From assembly GCA_046047615.1 (NCBI GenBank), contig JBJOHO010000032.1, positions 27,847 to 91,846 of the forward strand: DNA of 64,000 nucleotides. Reading direction: 5' to 3'. The DNA comes from ZC4RG30 sp046047615 (GTDB taxonomy: Bacteria > Pseudomonadota > Gammaproteobacteria > Steroidobacterales > Steroidobacteraceae). How positions within the stretch are numbered: position 1 is the first letter of the stretch; each line of letters starts with the position of its first letter. The translations under genes and the position numbers were made by a program. Shown piece after piece: positions 31,740 to 41,082 of the stretch. The notes beneath the pieces are model-generated. The model saw nothing but the letters and a program-made list of their open reading frames with translations, had not been told where the DNA came from and made no database searches.

Positions 31740-32711
31740 TCAGTCCGCCGCGCGCTGGTCGAGGCGGCGGTCGATGGCCTCCAGCAGCAGCCCCGCGAGG
31801 TCGGTGCCGAACTGCTTGTCCAGTTCGCGGACGCCCGTCGGGCTTGTGACATTGATCTCCGTCACGTAACCGCCGATGACGTCCAGGCCGACAAACAGCA
31901 TGCCCGCCTCGCGCAGCACGGGACCGATCCGCGCCACCAATTGGCGGTCACGCTCGTTGAGCGGCCTGCCGACGCCGGTCGCGCCTGCCGCCAGGTTGCC
32001 ACGGTTGTCGGTGGCTGAGGGGATGCGGGCCAGTGCGTAGGGTGCGGGTTCGCCATCGATGACCAACACCCGGGAATCGCCGGTCACGGCAATCTCCGGG
32101 AGATAGCGCTGCACGATGGCATAACGGCTGCCGTAGTCGGTCAGCGTCTCGAAGACCACCTGCATGTTCTTGTCGCCCGGGTCGACCACGAAGATGGAGC
32201 GCCCCCCCATGCCGTGCAGGGGCTTGCAGACGACACGGCCATGTTCTGCCGCGAAGGCCGCCATGTCGCCCATGTCGCGCGTGATGAGCGTCGGCGCACA
32301 GCATTCCGGGAACCAGGCCGTGTACACCTTCTCGTTCATGTCGCGCAGCCCGCGCGGCCGGTTGACGACCAGCGCCCCGGCCTGCTCGGCGCGCTCGAGG
32401 ATGTAGGTCGAGTAGATGAATTCGGTGTCGAAGGGTGGATCCTTGCGCATCAGGATCGCGTCGAAATTTCCCAGAGGCTCGCTGCGTGCATCGCCGAGTG
32501 AGCAGTAATTGCCGGGATCGCGGCGCACCGTGACCGGGCGTCCGTTGCCCATGGCCACGCCATCCCGCAGGGAAAGGTCCTGCAGTCGCAGGTAGGTGAG
32601 CTCGTAGCCACGCGCCTGTGCCGCGAACATCATGGCCAGCGTCGTGTCCTTGGCGTACTTGATCTGCTCGATCGGGTCCATGACCACGGCGAGCCGGCGT
32701 GTCTTCTTCAT
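31740..32711 (-). CDS. gshB: Glutathione synthetase
   Basis: ATP-grasp ligase joining gamma-glutamylcysteine and glycine. The 323-residue product starts MKKTRRLAVVMDPIEQIKYA, with GGGGGAG 8 nt upstream; a GTG six bases earlier is less likely. MRKDPPFDTEFIYSTYILE, NRPRGLRDMNEKVYTAWFPE, VCKPLHGMGGRSIFVV and EINVTSPTGVRELD are the family signatures. It is divergent from pilG and heads the minus-strand operon ending near 25965. Confidence 0.96.
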   Translation of the reverse strand: MKKTRRLAVVMDPIEQIKYAKDTTLAMMFAAQARGYELTYLRLQDLSLRDGVAMGNGRPVTVRRDPGNYCSLGDARSEPLGNFDAILMRKDPPFDTEFIYSTYILERAEQAGALVVNRPRGLRDMNEKVYTAWFPECCAPTLITRDMGDMAAFAAEHGRVVCKPLHGMGGRSIFVVDPGDKNMQVVFETLTDYGSRYAIVQRYLPEIAVTGDSRVLVIDGEPAPYALARIPSATDNRGNLAAGATGVGRPLNERDRQLVARIGPVLREAGMLFVGLDVIGGYVTEINVTSPTGVRELDKQFGTDLAGLLLEAIDRRLDQRAAD

Positions 32712-32881
32712 GTGCACTGCTCCCCCGGACCGGAATCCGATCGCAATCCGGGCAAATGCCTCTCGCGCCGGCCGAGGCTGGCCGGGTACCGTGCCTTGCC
32801 GCTCATGGCGGAGGCCGCGCGGCGTATGTTAAAACACCTTGCGATCCCCTTGCCCGACATCCCTCACGGAGCCCAGCGCGC

Positions 32882-33274
32882 GTGACAGCCGAAAACCCGC
32901 CCCTGCAGGGCCTCAAGGTCCTCGTCGTTGACGACAGCAAGACGATCCGGCGCACCGCCGAGACGCTGCTGGCCAAGGAGGGCTGTGAGGTGTTCACCGC
33001 GATTGATGGCTTCGACGCCCTCGCCAAGGTGGCGGACCACAAGCCGGACATCGTCTTCGTCGACATCATGATGCCGCGCCTCGACGGCTACCAGGCCTGC
33101 GCGCTCATCAAGAACAACAGGCAGTTCCGCGGCACGCCGGTCATCATGCTTTCCTCCAAGGACGGCCTGTTCGACAGGGCGCGGGGCCGCATCGTCGGCT
33201 CGGAGCACTACCTGACCAAGCCCTTCACGAAGGAAGAGCTGCTCGGGGCCATCCAGTCGCACATCCCGAGGTGA
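32882..33274 (+). CDS. pilG: Twitching response regulator PilG
   Basis: 130-residue CheY-like single receiver domain. The acidic pair is in VLVVDDSKTIRR, the phospho-acceptor is Asp61 in IVFVDIMMPRLDGY, and the switch lysine Lys113 in YLTKPF. In Pseudomonas PilG promotes extension and activates adenylate cyclase via FimL/FimV. The GTG start follows a weak site. The gene heads the pilG-pilH-pilI-pilJ-chpA-chpC operon. Confidence 0.93.
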   Translation: MTAENPPLQGLKVLVVDDSKTIRRTAETLLAKEGCEVFTAIDGFDALAKVADHKPDIVFVDIMMPRLDGYQACALIKNNRQFRGTPVIMLSSKDGLFDRARGRIVGSEHYLTKPFTKEELLGAIQSHIPR

Positions 33275-33279
33275 ACGGC

Positions 33280-33645
33280 ATGCCGCTGATCCTGATCATC
33301 GACGACTCGCCCACGGAACTGCACGTCATGCAGCGTGCGCTGGAGCGCGGCGGCTTCCAGACCGCCGTCGCCGCCGATGGTGCCGAAGGACTCCGCCTGG
33401 CGCGCAGCATGCACCCGGATCTCATCTTCATGGACGTCGTGATGCCCGGCCTCAACGGCTACCAGGCCACGCGTGCGCTGGCCGCCGATCCCGACACGCG
33501 TGGCATCCCGGTGGTCATGGTCAGCTCGAAGGGGCAGGAAACGGATCGCATCTGGGGGCTGCGGCAGGGCGCGGTCGATTACCTCGTCAAGCCCGTTTCG
33601 CCAGACCAGTTGGTCCGCAAGGCACAGTCGGCTCTGGCCGCCTGA
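33280..33645 (+). CDS. pilH: Twitching response regulator PilH
   Basis: 121-residue single receiver. LIIDDSPTELHVM, phospho-acceptor Asp52 in LIFMDVVMPGLNGY, and Lys104 in YLVKPVS; the DVVMPGLNGYQATR segment is typical of PilH, which favours retraction or acts as a phosphate sink. ATG 33280 is preferred, with AGGT 8 nt upstream and matching family starts; a GTG at 33271 would create a GTGA overlap with pilG. Confidence 0.93.
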   Translation: MPLILIIDDSPTELHVMQRALERGGFQTAVAADGAEGLRLARSMHPDLIFMDVVMPGLNGYQATRALAADPDTRGIPVVMVSSKGQETDRIWGLRQGAVDYLVKPVSPDQLVRKAQSALAA

Positions 33646-33649
33646 ACCG

Positions 33650-34210
33650 ATGACGGAGGACAGCCGACATCTGCGGTCACTTCGTGACCGGCCTTACGAG
33701 TTGCTCGCCGCGCTGGAGCGGCGGAGCAGGGCCGCGACCGGCTTGCCACCGGAACAGGTCTCCCGGGAATGGGTCGGCATTGCGCTGCGCCTCGCTGGCG
33801 ACCTGTACCTCGTGGCGCGCGAAGAGACGCGGCAGGTCCTGGGCTACCCCTTGCCGCTGACGCGCGTGCCCGGTTCCCGTGCATGGCTCAAAGGATTGGC
33901 CAACGTGCATGGCAGCCTGGTGCCGGTCATCGATCTGCGTCTCTACCTGGGGAGTGGCCCGACGCCCCAGACCCGTGCGACCCGGGTGGTCGTGGCCAAC
34001 CACCGCGAGGTGCCCGCCGGCCTGCTGGTCGATGAGGTGCTGGGGTTCCGCCGCTTTGCGGACAACGAATTCACCGCTGAGGCCCCGGTCACGCTGGCCC
34101 GGTGCGAGCCCTATCTTGCCGGCGCGTTCCGGCGCGGCAGCGAGACCTGGCCGGTGCTGAGCCTGCGCCTGCTGGTGGAGAACCCGGAGTTCCTTGATGC
34201 CGCCGCCTGA
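33650..34210 (+). CDS. pilI: CheW-like adaptor PilI
   Basis: 186-residue CheW-domain protein that connects the chemoreceptor PilJ to ChpA. The start is MTEDSRHLRSLRDRPYELLA; the core has LVAREETRQVLGYPLPLTRVPG, LKGLANVHGSLVPVIDLRLYLG and LLVDEVLGFRRF, the usual CheW strands. It begins 4 nt after the pilH stop and overlaps pilJ by 14 nt. Confidence 0.92.
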   Translation: MTEDSRHLRSLRDRPYELLAALERRSRAATGLPPEQVSREWVGIALRLAGDLYLVAREETRQVLGYPLPLTRVPGSRAWLKGLANVHGSLVPVIDLRLYLGSGPTPQTRATRVVVANHREVPAGLLVDEVLGFRRFADNEFTAEAPVTLARCEPYLAGAFRRGSETWPVLSLRLLVENPEFLDAAA

Positions 34211-35468
34211 GTTTCCCACGGCGAAGCCTGCGGTGCTGCCGCTGCTGCTGGCGGCGGTGGGTGCAGTGGGCGGCACGACGGCTGCCTGGTTCCTGCAAGG
34301 ACAACCCGCGCAAGGGATCGCTGCGGTTGCCGGTGCCGTGCTGGCCGTTGCCGGACTCGTCTGGTCATGGCGGGTACAACAGGCGACGTTCGCGGAACTC
34401 GGATCTGCCTGGTCCGCCGCCACCGAGCCGCCGCCGGTGCAGGACGGCACCGGCGAGGCATCCTCCCGCGCGCAGCGTGCCATCCTGCGCCTGCTTGATG
34501 AACTCGAGGGCCTGTCGCGTGGCGACCTCACCACCCTGGCCACCGTCAACGAGGACGTCACCGGTGCGCTGGCCGATGCGGTCAATGTCGCCATCGAGTC
34601 GTTGCGCAACCTTGTGCGCACGATCAACGCCTCCGCGCTGCAGGTCGACGACGCTGTCCACCACTCACGCACGCTGTCGCAGGCCCTGGCCCAGGCGGCA
34701 GTCGCACAGGCACGGCAGATCGCACTGGCCACAGACTCCATCGCCACGATGGCCGGATCCATCGAGGAAGTGTCCGGCAACGCCGAGCGCGCTGCCGACG
34801 TCGCGCGCCACTCCGTCGATGTTGCAGGCAAGGGCGCCGATGCCGTCAAGCGGACGATCGACGGCATGAACAGCATCCGCGAGACGATCCAGGACACATC
34901 CAAGCGCATCAAGCGGCTTGGCGAGAGTTCGCAGGAGATCGGCAATATCGTCGAACTCATCAACGACCTGGCGGAACAGACCAACATCCTGGCGCTCAAT
35001 GCATCCATCCAGGCCTCCATGGCGGGCGAGGCCGGGCGTGGCTTCGCGCTCGTTGCCGATGAGGTGCAACGGCTTGCCGAGCGTGCGGCCTTGGCCACGC
35101 GCCAGATCGAATCCCTGGTGCGCACCATCCAGTCCGACACCGGTGGGGCCGTCGTCTCGATGGAGCGCAGCACCGCCGACGTCGTGGGTGGGGCATTGCT
35201 GGCGGAGAACGCCGGTGCCGCCTTGGCTGAGATCGAGCAGGTCTCCGTGCAGATCGCCAGCCTTGTCCACAACATTTCCGCCAGTGCCCGCGAACAGGCA
35301 GCCGCCGGGCAGAACATCGCACGCAACATGCAGGCCCTGCGCGAGATCAGTGAGCAGACGTCCTCCTCCACACAGCTGTCCTCGCAGTCTCTGGGCCGTC
35401 TCGCTGATCTTTCCGCGGGTCTGCGCACTTCCGTAAGCGGATTCCAGTTGCCGCCGGAGGCGGCATGA
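34197..35468 (+). CDS. pilJ: Short PilJ-type methyl-accepting chemotaxis protein
   Basis: Chemoreceptor of the Chp/Pil system, 423 residues. Two hydrophobic segments (about 12-33 and 41-59) are joined by only about seven residues (QGQPAQG). The large periplasmic sensing region of Pseudomonas PilJ (about 680 residues in all) is therefore absent. The cytoplasmic part is a full signalling helix bundle with the tip ELINDLAEQTNILALNASIQ followed by EAGRGFALVADEVQRLAERA, and no NWETF-like tail. ATG 34197 is used rather than a TTG one codon earlier. The 3' end overlaps chpA by 4 nt; no pilK methyltransferase gene lies between. Confidence 0.88.
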   Translation: MPPPEFPTAKPAVLPLLLAAVGAVGGTTAAWFLQGQPAQGIAAVAGAVLAVAGLVWSWRVQQATFAELGSAWSAATEPPPVQDGTGEASSRAQRAILRLLDELEGLSRGDLTTLATVNEDVTGALADAVNVAIESLRNLVRTINASALQVDDAVHHSRTLSQALAQAAVAQARQIALATDSIATMAGSIEEVSGNAERAADVARHSVDVAGKGADAVKRTIDGMNSIRETIQDTSKRIKRLGESSQEIGNIVELINDLAEQTNILALNASIQASMAGEAGRGFALVADEVQRLAERAALATRQIESLVRTIQSDTGGAVVSMERSTADVVGGALLAENAGAALAEIEQVSVQIASLVHNISASAREQAAAGQNIARNMQALREISEQTSSSTQLSSQSLGRLADLSAGLRTSVSGFQLPPEAA

Positions 35469-38400
35469 ACCCCGCCCTCCACGGTGAGGCGCCGCCTGGC
35501 CTGCCCAGCCACACGGTAGAGGCGGTGGGGCGCGAGATAGCGTTGTCGCTGGCGGATGCGAGGGCGGCACTGGAAGCCCACGTCGAGCAGGAAGGCGAGT
35601 CCCGCCTGCTGAAACGCTGCGCCGACGAGATCCATGCTTCCCGCGGTGCGCTGCGCCTGCTCGGCTGCCATGGCTCTGCACTGGTCGCCGAGGAAATCGA
35701 GCATTCCCTGGCCTACCTCGCTGTCCACGCCGGTGCCCCCCAGGCGGCGGAGGTGCTGGAGGTGCTGATGCGGGCGATGGTGCAGTTGCCCGGCCATGTC
35801 GAGCGCGTCATGGCCGGTGCGACCGATACGCCGCTCGTGCTGCTGCCACTGCTCAACGATCTGCGGGCTGGCCGCGGCGAGGCGCTGCTCTCCGAAGGCG
35901 CCCTGCTGTCCCTCAACCTCAAGTCGGACAAAGCGCCGCCGCCACGGGCGGTGGTTCCCGCCAGCGATGTCCTCAGCGTCGCCCAATGGGCCCGCCGGCT
36001 GCGGTCGCGCTACCAGACTGCGCTGGTCGGCTGGATCCGTGGTGAGGCGCCCGCCACGCAATTGGCCGTGCTGGCGGAAGTGGCGCAACGACTTGAAGAG
36101 TCCGCAACGACTTCCGCCGTCCACCAGTTGTGGTGGGTCATGGGAGCCGTGCTCGAGGCCTTGCGCGCCAACACGCTGGAAGCCGGCGGCACGGTGAAAC
36201 GGCTGGTCGGTCTGGGTGACCGTGAGCTGCGGCGCCTTTACGAACAAGGCGAGAGCCGCTACGCGTTGCAGCCGCCGGTTGAACTGCTCAACAACCTTCT
36301 CTACTACGTTGCACGTGACGGTGGAGACGGTCCGCGCGTGCGCGCCGTCCGCGAGTCTTTCCGGCTTGCAGATCGCCTGCCCGTCGACGACACGGTGGAC
36401 GAGGTCCGCCAGCAGCTCTCGGCCCCCTCGATCCGCCTGATGCACTCCGTTGCCAGTGCCCTGCGCGAGGAGTTGGGCCGTATCAAGGACGTGCTGGACA
36501 TCTTCACCCGGCGCGGTGCGGCGACCCCGGAGGAGCTGGGCCCGCAGGTCGAGGCGCTGCGCAAGGTGGCCGATACGCTCGGGTTGCTCGGACTGGGTGA
36601 ACAACGTGTCCGCCTTCTCGAGCAGACCCACCGGCTGGCCGCCGTCGCGGCCTCGCGCGAGCGACCCGAGGAGTCGCTGCTGGTGGACATCGCCAGTGCC
36701 ATCATCCAGATCGAAGATCCGCTGGATGACGCGCTGCAGGCGCAAGTCATGCCACAGCGTCAGGCTGGTGCCGCTGAAGGACGGGAGCCGGATTTCCGCC
36801 CTGTGCGGGCGGCAGTGCTCCGTGAGTGCCTTGTCAACCTCGCACAGATCAAGGACTACGTCGGCCAGGCACTCGCCGGTGAGGCCGGGCGCCTGGGCGT
36901 GGATAACTGGCGCGAGTTGTTGCGCGGTGTGCAGGCGGCACTCGAACTGCTGGAGCGGCCGCTCGCTGCCAGCATGACCGGAAGACTGGCCGGTCCGCTG
37001 CGCCGTCTCCTGTTGCCTGGTGGCCAGTTCCCGGTTGCCGGGCTTGATCGCCTGGCCGATGCCGTGGTTGGCCTCGAGTACTACCTCGAGGCTCTGCAGG
37101 CTGACCGGATTGAGCCTGTCTACATGCTCGACAACGTCGGTTCGGCGTTGCAGCAGCTTGAGTCCCTGCCAGCGATCCAGCCCATGCCGGAACCGGTGGC
37201 TGTGGCCGCCCACGAATCAACGCAGGTCCTGCCGCCCGATTTCCCGCAACCCTCCGCCGAGGCCGGGCGTACGCCGCCGGCCCCTCCCGTCGTGCCGCGG
37301 CCGCTGCCGGCGGAGCCGGTCGCTGACCCCGAGTTGCTGGGTCTTTACCTCGAGGAGTCGCGCGAGCTGCTGCAGCGCATCCAGTCGCTGTTTGCGGCGT
37401 GGGACCACAACCCGCTCGACGAGGTCTCCCTGCGCGACCTGCGTCGCGCCTTCCATACGCTCAAGGGCAGCGGCAGGGTCGTTGGTGCCCGCGGAATCTC
37501 CGAGTTCGCCTGGTCGATCGAAAACCTGCTGAATCGCCTGCTCGACCAGACCCTGACGCGCTCTCCGGAGATCCTCGACCTGCTGCGCGATGCGCTGCTG
37601 GCAATGCCGGAATTGATCGAGCAGATCGCGACGGGCCACAAGCCGCGGGCCGATGTCGAGCGCCTGATGACCGAGGCACACGCGCTGGCGGCAGGACGCC
37701 CACGCTCGTCCGTCGTCATGCCGGAGCCGCTGCCGCCTGCGCCTGACGCGCCTGTCGTGCCGGCGCCGGCACCGGTACCCGTGGCGACACCCCCGTCGGT
37801 GACGGTGACGGACCAGGTGCTGCGCGACATCTTCGCGCGCGAGACGGACGGCCATGTGCAGGCAGTCCGTGATTTCCTTGAGCAGGCTGCCAGCGAACCG
37901 GCGCCGCACCTTCTCACCGAAGCGGTCTACCGGGCCTGCCACACGCTCGCCGGGACCTCACGCGTGGCGGATGCGCGTCACGGTATCCGGCTGGCGCAGC
38001 CCCTCGACCACTGGCTGCGCAAGAATTTCGAAAGCCGGGCAGGACTCACCAACGAGGACCTGACGCTGCTCGATGACTGCATGCGGGCCATGCTGGATGT
38101 CACCCGGCATCTGGATGAGGGCACAGGTTACTTCCGCTCCCACGACCACCTCATCGCGCGCATCGAAGCCGCGGAGCATGACCTGGATGCACGCATTGCG
38201 GCTGCGGAGGCGGCGTCGGTGGCCGGCACCGCGGCCGAAGCGGACAGCCATGGCTACGACCCGGACATTGCAGCTGTCTTCAGCGACGAGGCCACCGAGT
38301 TGCTGGAGGCCGTCCAGTCACAGCTGGCCGCTTTTGCGGCGCCTGCGTCGTCCCTGGACGGGCTGAAGCGGCCGTTGCACACCCTCAAGGGCGGCGCCCG

Positions 38401-40609
38401 CCTGGCTGGAGTGCTGCCGATGGGCGATCTGGCGCACGAGCTGGAAAGCCTCATCCTGCGTATCGATGCCGGCAGGGTCCCGCGCGACAGTGCTGTCCTG
38501 GGCTTGCTGCAGGATGCGGTCGACGAGCTTGCACGCATGCGCGACCTGCTGTCCGCCGGTCGTGCCGTGGGTCCGGCGACGCCGCTGCTGGATCGCCTGG
38601 CTGCCGCGGGTGCCCTTACCCTGCTGCCACTCCCTCCGGAACCACAGCCGGAACCGGAACCGGTACCGGAGCCGGCACCCGAAACCGCGGAAGCACCTCC
38701 GCAGACTCGATCGCAGGACGCCGAAGTGGCCGCTGCGCCGGCGCTGGCGGTCCTCCCGCCCGGACGTGAGCCGGTCGCACCCGCGGAGCGGCAGGAGCTG
38801 GCCCGCGTGGATGCGGAGCTCCTCGATGAATTGCTCAACGGTGCGGGCGAAATCAGCGTGGCGCGGGCACGCATCGAACAGCAGCTCGGTGCCGTGGAAT
38901 CCAATCTCGGCGAACTCGCGCGCACCGTCACGCGCCTCAAGGAGCAGTTGCGCAAGCTCGAGATCGCGACCGAAGCGCAGATCCGTCATCGCCACGAGAT
39001 CGACAGCCCCGACCCGGCAGGATTCGATCCGTTGGAACTGGACCGCTACTCGGCGATCCAGCAGTACTCCCGTGCCTTGGCAGAGACCGCCAGCGACGTG
39101 GACAGCCTGCAGCAACTGCTGGTCAACCAAGGCAGCGAAGCGCAGAACCTCCTGCAGCAGCAGGGGCGCGCGCTGACCGAGTTGCAGCACGGCCTGCTGC
39201 GGACGCGGATGGTGTCGTTCCAGAGACCCGCGCAGCGGCTGGCGCGATTGGTCCGCCAGGTGGCCCAGGAGTCGGGAAAGACCGCCGAGCTGGTTGTCGA
39301 GGGCAGCAGCCACGAGATGGACCGGCAGGTCGTGGAACGCATGATCCCGCCGCTCGAGCACCTGGTGCGCAATGCCGTCATCCACGGCATCGAGATGCCT
39401 GCGCAGCGCGGGGTGGCGGGAAAGCCCGAGGCCGGGCGCATCGACCTTGCGCTGCGCCGTGAGGGCGCCGAAGTCATCCTGCGTGTGAGCGACGATGGCG
39501 CGGGCATGGACCTGGCGGCAATCCGCCGCAAGGGCGAAGCTCTCGGCATGATCGCCCCGGACCAGGTGCTGGGCGACGAAGACCTGATGCAACTGGTGCT
39601 CGAGCCGGGTTTCTCCACCGCTGCCACGGTCACGCAGGTGGCCGGCCGTGGTGTAGGCATGGATGTCGTTGCCAGCGAGATCAAGAAACTTGGCGGCTCG
39701 CTGCGCATGGAGACCCGGCCGCGCGCCGGTACGACGTTCACGATCCGCCTGCCGTTCACGCTTGCGGTCAGCCATGCGCTGGTGGTGCGCGTCGGCGACG
39801 AGTGGTACGCGCTGCCGCTGCCGACGATCGACGGTGTCGTGCGCGTGGAGCGCGACGACGTGGCGCAGATGCTGGCGGATCCCGGTGCCATGCACGAGCA
39901 CGCTGGTCACCGCTACCGCCTGCAATACCTTGCGCCATTCGTCGGACTCGAACCCTCCGGACTGCCCGAGCAGGCCGGACCCATGCCCGTGGTGCTGGTC
40001 CAGGCCGGCGAGCATTCTGCAGGGCTGCTTGTCGATGAACTCATCGGCAGCCGCGAGATCGTGGTGAAGAACGTCGGGCCGCAGATCGCGTCGATCCGCG
40101 GCATCTCCGGCGCCACGATCCTCAACGACGGCCGCATCGTCGTCATCCTCGACATCGGAGCCCTGCTGCGGGCGGGTTGGCGCTCGCGCTCCGGCACTCT
40201 GGCACGCCCGAAGGCCGACGACCGTCCCGTCGCACTCGTGGTCGACGACTCGATCACGGTGCGCAGGGTCACGCAGCGCCTGCTCGAGCGCAACGGCATG
40301 CGCGTCCTCACGGCACGTGATGGTGTTGATGCCATGGCACTGCTGCAGGAACAGCGCCCGGACATCCTGCTGCTCGATATCGAGATGCCGCGGATGGACG
40401 GCTATGAAGTGGCCCGGCAGGTCCGCGAGGACCCGCGGACCCGCGACCTGCCGATCATCATGATCACCTCGCGCACCGGCGACAAACACCGCAGCCGCGC
40501 CATGGAACTCGGCGTCAACGAGTACCTCGGCAAACCCTACCAGGAAAGCCAGTTGCTGGACGCAATGGGTCCGTTGCTGGCGCAGCGCCACGGACAGGGG
40601 CAGCCATGA
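35465..40609 (+). CDS. chpA: Hybrid chemotaxis histidine kinase ChpA
   Basis: 1714-residue CheA-type kinase of the pilus chemosensory system. The N-terminal ~600 residues are helical and FimL/Hpt-like without a clear histidine. Three Hpt domains have phospho-acceptor candidates His664 (FHTLKGSGRVVG), His826 (CHTLAGTSRVAD) and His972 (LHTLKGGARLAG). A Pro/Glu-rich linker (about 1055-1085) leads to the dimerisation domain, the HATPase with N-box LEHLVRNAVIHGIE (Asn1303) and DDGAGMD, a CheW-like domain, and a receiver with Asp1638 in LLLDIEMPRMDGYE. P. aeruginosa ChpA is ~2470 residues with more phosphotransfer domains, so this is a shorter version. Confidence 0.95.
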   Translation: MNPALHGEAPPGLPSHTVEAVGREIALSLADARAALEAHVEQEGESRLLKRCADEIHASRGALRLLGCHGSALVAEEIEHSLAYLAVHAGAPQAAEVLEVLMRAMVQLPGHVERVMAGATDTPLVLLPLLNDLRAGRGEALLSEGALLSLNLKSDKAPPPRAVVPASDVLSVAQWARRLRSRYQTALVGWIRGEAPATQLAVLAEVAQRLEESATTSAVHQLWWVMGAVLEALRANTLEAGGTVKRLVGLGDRELRRLYEQGESRYALQPPVELLNNLLYYVARDGGDGPRVRAVRESFRLADRLPVDDTVDEVRQQLSAPSIRLMHSVASALREELGRIKDVLDIFTRRGAATPEELGPQVEALRKVADTLGLLGLGEQRVRLLEQTHRLAAVAASRERPEESLLVDIASAIIQIEDPLDDALQAQVMPQRQAGAAEGREPDFRPVRAAVLRECLVNLAQIKDYVGQALAGEAGRLGVDNWRELLRGVQAALELLERPLAASMTGRLAGPLRRLLLPGGQFPVAGLDRLADAVVGLEYYLEALQADRIEPVYMLDNVGSALQQLESLPAIQPMPEPVAVAAHESTQVLPPDFPQPSAEAGRTPPAPPVVPRPLPAEPVADPELLGLYLEESRELLQRIQSLFAAWDHNPLDEVSLRDLRRAFHTLKGSGRVVGARGISEFAWSIENLLNRLLDQTLTRSPEILDLLRDALLAMPELIEQIATGHKPRADVERLMTEAHALAAGRPRSSVVMPEPLPPAPDAPVVPAPAPVPVATPPSVTVTDQVLRDIFARETDGHVQAVRDFLEQAASEPAPHLLTEAVYRACHTLAGTSRVADARHGIRLAQPLDHWLRKNFESRAGLTNEDLTLLDDCMRAMLDVTRHLDEGTGYFRSHDHLIARIEAAEHDLDARIAAAEAASVAGTAAEADSHGYDPDIAAVFSDEATELLEAVQSQLAAFAAPASSLDGLKRPLHTLKGGARLAGVLPMGDLAHELESLILRIDAGRVPRDSAVLGLLQDAVDELARMRDLLSAGRAVGPATPLLDRLAAAGALTLLPLPPEPQPEPEPVPEPAPETAEAPPQTRSQDAEVAAAPALAVLPPGREPVAPAERQELARVDAELLDELLNGAGEISVARARIEQQLGAVESNLGELARTVTRLKEQLRKLEIATEAQIRHRHEIDSPDPAGFDPLELDRYSAIQQYSRALAETASDVDSLQQLLVNQGSEAQNLLQQQGRALTELQHGLLRTRMVSFQRPAQRLARLVRQVAQESGKTAELVVEGSSHEMDRQVVERMIPPLEHLVRNAVIHGIEMPAQRGVAGKPEAGRIDLALRREGAEVILRVSDDGAGMDLAAIRRKGEALGMIAPDQVLGDEDLMQLVLEPGFSTAATVTQVAGRGVGMDVVASEIKKLGGSLRMETRPRAGTTFTIRLPFTLAVSHALVVRVGDEWYALPLPTIDGVVRVERDDVAQMLADPGAMHEHAGHRYRLQYLAPFVGLEPSGLPEQAGPMPVVLVQAGEHSAGLLVDELIGSREIVVKNVGPQIASIRGISGATILNDGRIVVILDIGALLRAGWRSRSGTLARPKADDRPVALVVDDSITVRRVTQRLLERNGMRVLTARDGVDAMALLQEQRPDILLLDIEMPRMDGYEVARQVREDPRTRDLPIIMITSRTGDKHRSRAMELGVNEYLGKPYQESQLLDAMGPLLAQRHGQGQP

Positions 40610-41082
40610 GCGGCATCGCCGACGAACTCTACTGTCTGCTGGTGCCACTGGCCGAAGGACGTCTGCTGATACCCCGTGGCTGTGTTGCGGAGGTGATCGG
40701 TTACCAGACGCCGGCGGACCTCACCGGTGTCCCGCCATGGTTGCAGGGGCTGGTCAGCTGGAATGGCCGGCATGTGCCGGTCGTCTCCTTCGAAGGCTGC
40801 CTCGGCGGCGACCTGCCGCCCGTGACCAGCCGCGCACGGCTGGTCATCCTTGCCGCGGCCGATCCGCGTATCGCCGCCGGCAACATCGCACTGGTGTCGC
40901 AGGGGTTTCCGCAGTTGCTGCGGGCTGCACGCGAGGTGCTGCGCAACGACGACTCCGTGCGCTACCCCGACGAGGGGCCGGTCGTCACGCGGCTGCAGTT
41001 GCTCAACGAGACCGCACTTGTCCCTGACCTGCCCTGGATCGAGGCGCGGGTCGCGGAAGTCACGGCGGGCCTGCCTCGCTGA
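40606..41082 (+). CDS. chpC: CheW-like protein ChpC
   Basis: 158-residue CheW-domain protein overlapping chpA by 4 nt. ELYCLLVPLAEGRLLIPRGCVAEVIGY, PPWLQGLVSWNGRHVPVVSFEG and ARLVILAAADPRIAAGNIALVSQGFPQLL follow the CheW strand order. In Pseudomonas ChpC is a second adaptor that may connect other receptors to ChpA. The 3' end overlaps the convergent oxidoreductase gene by 23 nt. Confidence 0.85.
   Translation: MSGIADELYCLLVPLAEGRLLIPRGCVAEVIGYQTPADLTGVPPWLQGLVSWNGRHVPVVSFEGCLGGDLPPVTSRARLVILAAADPRIAAGNIALVSQGFPQLLRAAREVLRNDDSVRYPDEGPVVTRLQLLNETALVPDLPWIEARVAEVTAGLPR

Noticed and set aside
33677..37213. Minus-strand open frame of over 1100 codons opposite pilI, pilJ and chpA
   Set aside because: It mirrors genuine plus-strand coding sequence in a GC-rich genome, its translation is low-complexity with no domain, and the plus strand carries complete families with overlapping stops and starts.
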